From the NCBI GenBank assembly GCA_003445475.1, contig DMDP01000097.1, positions 1-16,711 on the forward strand: DNA of 16,711 nt, read 5' to 3'. This document shows, piece by piece, positions 8,431 through 13,774 of this stretch. Made by a program: the position numbers and the translations under genes. The DNA is from Peptococcaceae bacterium. Its GTDB lineage: Bacteria > Bacillota > Desulfotomaculia > Desulfotomaculales > UBA12532. Each line of letters starts with the position of its first letter. The first letter of the stretch is position 1. The notes below the pieces were generated by a model, which made no database searches, was not told where the DNA came from, and was given only the letters and a program-made list of their open reading frames with translations.

Positions 8431-8469
8431 ACCGGTCCGGGCCACATTGACGGCCGGACCGGTTTTTAG
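8429..8469 (+). terminator. Rho-independent terminator of sigA
   Basis: A 12-pair stem pairs 8429-8440 with 8454-8465 (core ACCGGTCCGG with CCGGACCGGT), with a 13-base loop, and is continued by T residues. The stem starts inside the sigA stop codon. The loop contains the -35 element of the next promoter. Confidence 0.9.
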
Positions 8470-8475
8470 TATAAT
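8447..8475 (+). promoter_or_regulatory. Strong promoter for the two tRNA genes, inside the sigA terminator
   Basis: TTGACG (8447-8452) and TATAAT (8470-8475) are spaced by exactly 17 bases, one mismatch in twelve from the SigA consensus. The -35 lies in the loop of the sigA terminator and the -10 lies in its T-rich tail. The expected transcription start, about 8482, coincides with or nearly abuts the first base of the tRNA, leaving little or no 5' leader. Confidence 0.85.
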
Positions 8476-8481
8476 TTTTTC

Positions 8482-8557
8482 GGGCCCATAGCTCAACGGT
8501 TAGAGCAGCCGGCTCATAACCGGTAGGTTCCGGGTTCGAATCCTGGTGGGCCCACCA
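8482..8557 (+). tRNA. tRNA with anticodon CAU, probably tRNA-Ile2 (or elongator tRNA-Met)
   Basis: The 76-base gene folds as a complete cloverleaf: acceptor stem GGGCCCA/TGGGCCC, D stem GCTC/GAGC, anticodon stem GCCGG/CCGGT with loop CTCATAA, T stem CCGGG/CCTGG with loop TTCGAAT, discriminator A and encoded CCA. The anticodon is CAT. It is not the initiator, because the first pair is G-C rather than a mismatch and the anticodon stem lacks the three G-C pairs of tRNA-fMet. The C4-G69 and C5-G68 pairs are shared with E. coli tRNA-Ile2, where TilS converts the wobble C to lysidine, and are absent from E. coli elongator tRNA-Met. I favour Ile2, but only a covariance model or a full tRNA set can decide. 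Confidence 0.9.
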
Positions 8558-8583
8558 AACGTTTCACCTCCCACATCCCGTAC

Positions 8584-8658
8584 GGGCGATTAGCTCAGAG
8601 GGAGAGCACTTGCCTTACAAGCAAGGGGCCGGTGGTTCGAACCCACCATCGCCCACCA
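8584..8658 (+). tRNA. tRNA-Val (anticodon UAC)
   Basis: The 75-base gene has acceptor stem GGGCGAT/ATCGCCC, D stem GCTC/GAGC, anticodon stem CTTGC/GCAAG with loop CTTACAA (anticodon TAC, reading GUA and likely other GUN codons), T stem GGTGG/CCACC with loop TTCGAAC, discriminator A and encoded CCA. It lies 26 bases after the CAU tRNA and has no promoter of its own that I can see, so the two are probably processed from one transcript. Confidence 0.95.
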
Positions 8659-8666
8659 GTAAAACC

Positions 8667-8699
8667 AAGGCTTCCGGGAACCGGGGGCCTTTTCATTTT
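8667..8699 (+). terminator. Rho-independent terminator of the tRNA pair
   Basis: An 11-pair stem pairs 8667-8677 with 8681-8691 (two G-T wobbles) around a GAA loop, followed by TTCATTTT. It lies nine bases after the tRNA-Val CCA end. On the minus strand the wobble pairs become C-A mismatches, so it should work mainly on the + strand. Confidence 0.82.
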
Positions 8700-8963
8700 G
8701 CCGGTGCTGGTGCCAACTGGTTCCCGGGTTCAACACGTGGTTCATCATAATCCACAGTCTGCCGCTTCAGCTTTTCCGAGACGTGGGCGCAGATATCGGC
8801 GGTATGGCTGCAACCTCGCGCGTCGCAGAAGCTCCTGCTCCACCCGCAACCGCTCGCCGGATCCTGCAGGGTTGCTCGCCATCCGGTTCAGGGTTTCGGT
8901 CGAAGAACTGATGCATCGATGGCCGCCGTCGACTCCTCGGTGGTACTAGCGAGGGATTCCCAT
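8693..8963 (-). pseudogene. Possible decayed small gene, weakly Spo0E-like
   Basis: On the minus strand an ATG (8963-8961) with a GGGAGG ribosome-like site upstream is followed by a stop after five codons. The same frame then stays open as TETLNRMASNPAGSGERL and RVEQELLRRARLQ. After one frameshift the sequence reads ADICAHVSEKLKRQTVDYD and runs to a TGA at 8695-8693. The segment SEKLKRQTVDY has the spacing of the conserved SxxLD...Y core of Spo0E-type phosphatases, but the key Asp is Lys. I cannot name the family with any certainty; the region may simply be non-coding. No other gene is visible between 8700 and 9190. Confidence 0.2.
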
Positions 8964-8985
8964 TTTCGCCTCCCGCTGGTATAAT
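8957..8985 (+). promoter_or_regulatory. Extended -10 promoter upstream of the FIST cluster
   Basis: TATAAT (8980-8985) is preceded by TG one base earlier (8977-8978), giving the extended -10 form TGGTATAAT. At 17-base spacing the -35 is TTCCCA (8957-8962), four of six. Transcription should begin near 8992, about 200 bases before the FIST start codon. Confidence 0.7.
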
Positions 8986-8991
8986 GATGCA

Positions 8992-9189
8992 AGATATGCA
9001 TGCTTCGACGTGAGCCTTTGCGGAGCAGGGTTTTTGGGTGCGCTCTTAGCCGCCGCCACGTACAAGGGAGAAAGGCGTGCGAAACCTTCCCCCGGGAACC
9101 AGTCCGCGCGGTGCTGAAACTATCGGACTCGATTCTGCAAATTGCGATTGGCGTATCCCGTGTCGACTTTCCTTGAGAGGGCAGAGGCT
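8992..9189 (+). other. Long, apparently structured leader or small RNA before the FIST gene
   Basis: Three possible hairpins lie in order. The first has ACGTG (9008-9012) closing with CACGT (about 9057-9061), with internal GCGG/CCGC and GAGC/GCTC pairing. The second has GGG and AAGG (within 9066-9075) pairing with CCTT and CCC (about 9085-9091). The third is a six-pair stem AGTCCG/CGGACT (about 9100-9128). The sequence lacks conserved elements of the cyclic di-GMP-I, cobalamin, TPP or T-box motifs that I know. It could be an unrecognised riboswitch, a small RNA or a plain leader. Confidence 0.35.
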
Positions 9190-10329
9190 GTGGGCGTGGA
9201 AAGAATAAAGGCCGGGATCGGGTACAGCCGGCGTCGCATCAGCGGCGAGGCCGGTTGCGAGGCAGCGCGCCAGGCGTGCGCGCAGGTGGGAAAACCCGTT
9301 CTTACCGTCCTTTTCACCACGGAAGAATGCGATCAGGCGGCGGTGCTGTTGCAGGTGCTGGAGGAGACGCGCTGTACGCGCCTGGTCGGTGCCTGCGGTG
9401 CGGGTATCGTTACCCCAGAAGGCGTGCTGCGGGAAGGGGTGGGTGTCCTGGCGCTGGCCGGGGAAGTGGAAACTGCTACCGCCCTGGTGGCTTTTGCCCC
9501 TGACGAACCGGAGGCAACCGGAAGACGTCTCGGCGAGTCTCTACTCTCTGCCAGTTCGGCGCCCGAGGGAGCAGTCGTCGTTTTTCCCGACGGTCTGGCG
9601 GGGAACATTGCCGAGATGCTGCGGGGGCTTTACGACGTCGTGGGACCGGATTTCCGGTGTATCGGCGGCGGCACGGGTGACAACCTGCGCTTTACGGAAA
9701 CCTACCAGATGACCGAGGCCGGAGTGGCCAGCAATGCTGTGGCCGCGGCCCTGATTGCGGGATGCTCCTTTGGCTTGGGCGTCGGCCACGGCTGGAAGCC
9801 TGTGGGCCCGCCGCTTATCATCACCCGGGCGCGCGACAAGGTGATATACGAGCTTGACGAACGCCCCGCCTTTGCCGTTTACGCGCAACGATTGGGCGGT
9901 ATCGACGTAGAAAGGTTTCCGGAATACGGCATGCGACACCCCCTGGGAATAGCCGATGCCAGCGGGAGGTTTATCATTCGCGACCCCTTGTTGGCCAGGC
10001 CGGACGGATCGATTCAGTTGGTAACGGAGGTTCCTCCCAGGGCCGTAGCCTACCTGATGGAGTACGAGACGGAAGAACTTCTCAGGGTGACGCGGGAAGT
10101 TGTCGCCGCAGCGAAGGGACAGGTGCGGAAACCGCGGTTTGCGCTCATATTTCACTGTGTTTCGCGCTCTTCTTTACTCGGCTGCGAAGTGGGAGAGAGG
10201 ATCATCCGCGAGGCGCTGGGCGAGTCAATTCCCTTCCTCGGGTTGCTGACTTTCGGCGAAGTGGCGCCTTACGACGATGCGCCCCTGTTTCATAACAAGG
10301 CGCTGGTAGTAGCGATCGGGGGAGAGTAG
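9190..10329 (+). CDS. FIST-domain sensor protein (FIST_N plus FIST_C)
   Basis: The FIST domain is a proposed small-ligand sensor found next to or fused with two-component, chemotaxis and cyclic di-GMP proteins. Here it stands alone, in about 379 residues. The N-terminal half begins with the family-type KAGIGYS and continues through GGGTGDNLRFT. The C-terminal FIST_C half contains HPLGIADASGRFIIRDPL and LIFHCVSRSSLLG, typical of the family. There is no membrane segment or signal peptide, so it is probably cytoplasmic. The start is uncertain: I chose GTG 9190 because GAGAGGG (9175-9181) lies eight bases upstream and the FIST fold begins soon after. TTG 9142 would add 16 residues and GTG 9196 would remove two. 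Its stop codon overlaps the start of the next gene by one base (TAGTG), so the two proteins are probably made together. The ligand is unknown. Confidence 0.87.
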   Translation: MGVERIKAGIGYSRRRISGEAGCEAARQACAQVGKPVLTVLFTTEECDQAAVLLQVLEETRCTRLVGACGAGIVTPEGVLREGVGVLALAGEVETATALVAFAPDEPEATGRRLGESLLSASSAPEGAVVVFPDGLAGNIAEMLRGLYDVVGPDFRCIGGGTGDNLRFTETYQMTEAGVASNAVAAALIAGCSFGLGVGHGWKPVGPPLIITRARDKVIYELDERPAFAVYAQRLGGIDVERFPEYGMRHPLGIADASGRFIIRDPLLARPDGSIQLVTEVPPRAVAYLMEYETEELLRVTREVVAAAKGQVRKPRFALIFHCVSRSSLLGCEVGERIIREALGESIPFLGLLTFGEVAPYDDAPLFHNKALVVAIGGE

Positions 10330-12122
10330 TGCCCGTGGAAACCGGTTTTGCCGAACTGGCCGCTCTCTACGAGATAGCTTCGCTGGACTTTCCGGGTTCA
10401 GAGAAAGGACTGTTTCGGGAGGTAGTGGAAAAAGCGAGCCGTCTTTTCGGCGTCCGGCGCGTTATCCTGCTACTTCACGCCGGCGGGGGTGGCCGCGCGT
10501 GTCTCACGTGGGGTTGTTACCGTCTCGGGATCGACGATTACAGAGCGTACATCGAACAGAACCGGTCCTTGCCCGAAGCATATGCACGCGAACTCGGGAA
10601 CGGCGACGATTTGGGCCTTCTCTACCTGGAGAAAAAGGGCGGCTTTTCGCCGCGGGAGGTACGCCTCCTGGACATCTTCAGCAAGCGGCTGGCAGAGGTC
10701 CTGCAGGCGCATTACCTGCAGGACAGGGTGCGCCGGGCCAACGAGCGCTTCAAGCTGGTCGTCGAAAACAGCCCGATGGTCGCCGTTCTGGGCCTGGACC
10801 ACCGGGGGAAGCCTGCCCAGTGGAACAGGGAAGCAGAACAACTTTTCGGTATCGTTAGGACCAACTGGGGTTGCAAAGACCTGCTGCGTCAGGTTGTCCC
10901 ACGGGAGCGGTTTAAGGAGGCGCTGCGCGAGGTTCTCCGCACGGGACGGGCCAGTCCGCCCGGGGAATGGATGCTGCAGAACCGGGCGGGCGCCGGACGG
11001 TGGGTGCTGATGTCCATCGTGCCGGTGTACGAGGGCCCCGGCGAGGGCGGCGTTTTCTTCATGGCCGTGGACATAACGGCGCGCAAGGAAGCGGAAGAAC
11101 GGTTCCGGTACCTCAGCGTCCGCGACGCTCTCACCGGGCTGTACAACCGCAACTACTTCGAGGAAGTGATGCAGCGCCTCGACGCGGAGGGGCGGCGGCC
11201 CGTAAGCGTGATAACCTTCGACGTGGACGGTCTGAAACTCGTCAACGACTGCCTCGGCCACGCCGAGGGTGACAGGTTGCTGCGCCAGGTGGCGGCGGTG
11301 GCCAGAAAATGCTTCCGGGAGGAAGACTTTGTGGCCCGCATTGGCGGTGATGAGTTCGCGGTGATCCTTCCCGGGGCGGCTTACACGAATGCTGCGCGGG
11401 CCTGCGCCCGGCTGGTTGAGACCGTTGAGGCTCGCGGCAAGCATGGGCCGGAACTGCCGGTTACCGTTTCTGCCGGGGTGGCTACGGCGCAAACCATCCG
11501 GGAGTCGGTGTACGAGGCCTTCAAGCAGGCGGACGACGGCATGTATCGGGAAAAGCTGCGCAACACCAACAGGGTGGCCGGCAGGATACTCGGGTTCTGC
11601 ATGGCCGCTTTGCAGGAGAAGGACTTTCTGGCCACGGGCCACGCCGAGCGGCTGGCAGTGTTGGGGGAACAACTCGGGCGGTCTGTCGGCCTGACTAAAG
11701 AGGAATTGGACAAGCTTGCGCTCCTGGCGCGGGTGCACGATATCGGGAAAGTGGGTATCGCCACCCATATTCTCTTCAAGCCGGGACCCCTCGCGAAAGA
11801 AGAACGAGACGAAATGAAGCGCCACGTTGAGATCGGTTACCGTATTGCCAGGTCGTTCCCGGAGCTGGCGCCGGTGGCCGACCTGATCCTGCAGCACCAC
11901 GAATGGTGGAACGGTCAGGGGTATCCCCGCGGTTTGAAAGGGGACGAAATAGATCTTCTGGCACGGATTCTGGCGATAGTGGACGCTTACGATGCCATGA
12001 CCAGCGACCGGCCGTACCGCAAGGCCCTGCCGAAAGAAGAAGCCATCGCCGAGCTGCAAAGGTGCGCGGGCACTCAGTTCGACCCGCAGCTTGTGGAAGT
12101 TTTCCTAAAGTTGATAAGGTAG
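10329..12122 (+). CDS. GAF-like/PAS/GGDEF/HD-GYP cyclic di-GMP synthase and phosphodiesterase
   Basis: This cytoplasmic 597-residue signalling enzyme carries both cyclic di-GMP activities. Residues 1-130 look like a short GAF-type sensor, followed by a PAS domain from Arg140 to about 255. The GGDEF domain starts with DALTGLYNR at Asp266. It has an intact active site GGDEF (339-343), a metal-binding FDVDGLKLVND, and an inhibitory-site RxxD (REED) five residues before GGDEF. The HD-GYP domain follows, with His470-Asp471 in HDIGKVGI, His523-His524 and Gly531-Tyr532-Pro533 in GQGYPRGL; all signature residues are present. The GTG start overlaps the FIST stop by one base, with a GGGGGAGAG ribosome site just before it. 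Which activity dominates cannot be read from the sequence. The simplest inference is that the FIST protein, GAF-like or PAS input sets the balance. Confidence 0.94.
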   Translation: MPVETGFAELAALYEIASLDFPGSEKGLFREVVEKASRLFGVRRVILLLHAGGGGRACLTWGCYRLGIDDYRAYIEQNRSLPEAYARELGNGDDLGLLYLEKKGGFSPREVRLLDIFSKRLAEVLQAHYLQDRVRRANERFKLVVENSPMVAVLGLDHRGKPAQWNREAEQLFGIVRTNWGCKDLLRQVVPRERFKEALREVLRTGRASPPGEWMLQNRAGAGRWVLMSIVPVYEGPGEGGVFFMAVDITARKEAEERFRYLSVRDALTGLYNRNYFEEVMQRLDAEGRRPVSVITFDVDGLKLVNDCLGHAEGDRLLRQVAAVARKCFREEDFVARIGGDEFAVILPGAAYTNAARACARLVETVEARGKHGPELPVTVSAGVATAQTIRESVYEAFKQADDGMYREKLRNTNRVAGRILGFCMAALQEKDFLATGHAERLAVLGEQLGRSVGLTKEELDKLALLARVHDIGKVGIATHILFKPGPLAKEERDEMKRHVEIGYRIARSFPELAPVADLILQHHEWWNGQGYPRGLKGDEIDLLARILAIVDAYDAMTSDRPYRKALPKEEAIAELQRCAGTQFDPQLVEVFLKLIR

Positions 12123-12129
12123 CTAGTCC

Positions 12130-12187
12130 GCCTCAAGACGGTTAGGTCGGTCTGAACGCACAGTAATTCGGGATAACGCTTTGAGGC
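12130..12187 (+). other. Long-range inverted repeat in the leader of the phosphoesterase gene
   Basis: GCCTCAA (12130-12136) and TTGAGGC (12181-12187) are perfect seven-base complements that would enclose about 44 bases. The element lies just after the GGDEF/HD-GYP stop and directly before the start-codon hairpin at 12190-12236, so the whole gap could fold. No U-tract follows, so it is not a terminator. Confidence 0.35.
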
Positions 12188-12189
12188 AC

Positions 12190-12236
12190 CGGTGCATATG
12201 CCTACCAGTAGTAAACAAACGGGGAGGCATGCACCG
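12190..12236 (+). promoter_or_regulatory. Twelve-pair hairpin at the ribosome site and start of the phosphoesterase gene
   Basis: CGGTGCA (12190-12196) pairs with TGCACCG (12230-12236), and TGCCT (12199-12203) pairs with AGGCA (12225-12229), with a two-base TA bulge and a 21-base loop. The right arm holds half of the GGGGAGG ribosome site and the ATG at 12229, and ends four bases before ATG 12241. A perfect ten-base palindrome GCACCGGTGC (12186-12195) overlaps the left arm. It could be an RNA switch on translation or a DNA operator. Confidence 0.5.
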
Positions 12237-12240
12237 ACCA

Positions 12241-13680
12241 ATGGGTGAGACGGTTATTGCCTGGGAGGAAGTATTTACCGTCGGCACCGACCATGCCGTA
12301 ATCACCTGGGAAACCCCTGATGCGCCCGGGGAGACGACGGTCTATATCGGCCCGAGCCGGGCGCAGTTGGAAAAGCGGGTCCTTGCCTTCCAGGAGACTT
12401 ACCACTGGGCGGAGGTCACCGGCCTTCGGCCCGACACCCGCTACTGGTACCAGGTGGAAACGAACGGCGTGCGCGGCCCCCTGGGCTCCTTCCGCACCCT
12501 GCCCGCGCCCGGGGGCCGGCATCTTTTCAGCCTTGCGCTGTTTAGCGACTGCCACATCAGCGCCGGGATCGGCTCGGGCGACCCCAATGAGCGTTACTTC
12601 GGGAAGCTTCTGACGCATGCCCGCGAACTTCTCCTCCACGGCCTGGAGGACGCGCGTCGCCGAGGGGTGGATCTGGCTTTCATGCCGGGGGATATAACCG
12701 AAGCAGCGTTGCCGGAACAGTATAAAGAGGTGCGGGACGAAGTCCTGCCTGCGTTCGGAAACCTGCCTTGCCACATATGCCCCGGCAACCACGACAAGTA
12801 CGAGAGGCGTTCTCCGGGCGGGCAAGGGGTCGGCGCGCGGGGCTTCTGGGAATACCTCGGCAAGAGCCGGAACCTGTACAAGAGCGTCCGTTATCACCGA
12901 CATCAGTTTTTGTTGCTGGATACCGCCGTTCGCGACATTGACCACGGTTGGATCAACGCCCAGCAGATCGATTGGCTGACACAGACCCTTAACCATAACG
13001 GCCAGCACCCGGTGTTCTTGCTTCTTCACCACCCAGTGACCGGCCCCGACCTTTGGCATGGTCTCCTTAACCCCGGCAGATTCCGGAAGGCGGTCCGGGC
13101 CTTCCCGAATATCCAGGCGGTTTTATGCGGCCACATGCACCGCTGCCTGGTTGCTTACGGCGCCCCCGAAGAAACGCCCTACATCGAACTCCCGGCGACC
13201 GTGCAGTTTCCGTGCGGCTACGCGATTGTGCGGGTCTACGAAAACGGCTTCACTTATAACGCATATAAGGTCAGCCGGCCGGACCTGGTGGACAAATCCC
13301 GGAACAGGATCATCTTCGGGGCGGTAGGGCAGGCAATCTACACGCGGTACGCCGCCGGAGGCGTCGGCGACCGCAACCTGGCCCGCACACGGGAAGGCCT
13401 GATCCACCGGCCGGTCCTCTTTGAAGTTTTTGTCAGGCTGCGTCGCAGTGAGGCCCGCGAACTGTGCGCACGGGCTCAGCCTTCCCCCGGAGCCGCCGTA
13501 GCTCCCGCGGAGCAGGGAGACCGGGTGCGGGTGGTCCTTGGCCGCCACGCATCGTGGGTGGATGCGACGGACCTGCGGCGGACACTTGAGTATCAATTCG
13601 GGTTGCGGGCGTCGGTTTCCCAAGACGGGGGTTATAACCTGCCCCCGCGGTTCAGGAAGCTGTGGGGTGGTACGGGCTAA
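12241..13680 (+). CDS. Calcineurin-like metallophosphoesterase with a purple-acid-phosphatase-type N-terminal domain
   Basis: This is a 479-residue dinuclear-metal phosphoesterase of unknown substrate. Residues 1-90 look like the fibronectin-III-like domain that precedes purple acid phosphatases (VTGLRPDTRYWYQVETNG). The catalytic domain then shows the complete motif series: Asp103-x-His105 in SDCHIS, Asp151 in PGDITE, Asn183-His184-Asp185 in GNHDK, His263-His264 in LLHHPV, and GHMH at 297-300. About 100 further residues at the C-terminus match nothing I recognise. There is no signal peptide or membrane helix, unusual because many relatives are exported. ATG 12241 is 13 bases after GGGGAGG (12221-12227). 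ATG 12229 is in frame but only one base after that site, so the start is uncertain. Activity on a cyclic nucleotide would fit the neighbours but is only inference. Confidence 0.85.
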   Translation: MGETVIAWEEVFTVGTDHAVITWETPDAPGETTVYIGPSRAQLEKRVLAFQETYHWAEVTGLRPDTRYWYQVETNGVRGPLGSFRTLPAPGGRHLFSLALFSDCHISAGIGSGDPNERYFGKLLTHARELLLHGLEDARRRGVDLAFMPGDITEAALPEQYKEVRDEVLPAFGNLPCHICPGNHDKYERRSPGGQGVGARGFWEYLGKSRNLYKSVRYHRHQFLLLDTAVRDIDHGWINAQQIDWLTQTLNHNGQHPVFLLLHHPVTGPDLWHGLLNPGRFRKAVRAFPNIQAVLCGHMHRCLVAYGAPEETPYIELPATVQFPCGYAIVRVYENGFTYNAYKVSRPDLVDKSRNRIIFGAVGQAIYTRYAAGGVGDRNLARTREGLIHRPVLFEVFVRLRRSEARELCARAQPSPGAAVAPAEQGDRVRVVLGRHASWVDATDLRRTLEYQFGLRASVSQDGGYNLPPRFRKLWGGTG

Positions 13681-13774
13681 ATTGTACGGCTGCATCTTCC
13701 CTGCCAGACAGGAAAAATCAGGTCATGCCCGAATATCTAATTAACCGGACGCGATTTACCCAGGGTGGTGCTTT

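Noticed and set aside
7231..8496. Minus-strand open frame of 421 codons opposite sigA
   Set aside because: It runs antisense through sigA and its terminator, with no family features.
8632..8949. Plus-strand frame of 105 codons after the tRNAs
   Set aside because: It starts inside tRNA-Val, crosses the terminator, has no ribosome site, and its composition does not look like protein.
10470..12059. Minus-strand open frame of 529 codons opposite the GGDEF/HD-GYP gene
   Set aside because: It is antisense to a clearly conserved multidomain gene and shows no recognisable family; long antisense frames are common in GC-rich DNA.
12123..12240. Cyclic di-GMP-I riboswitch before the phosphoesterase gene
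   Set aside because: ACGCACAG near 12156 recalls the start of that motif, but the other conserved segments, including GCAAAGCC, are absent.
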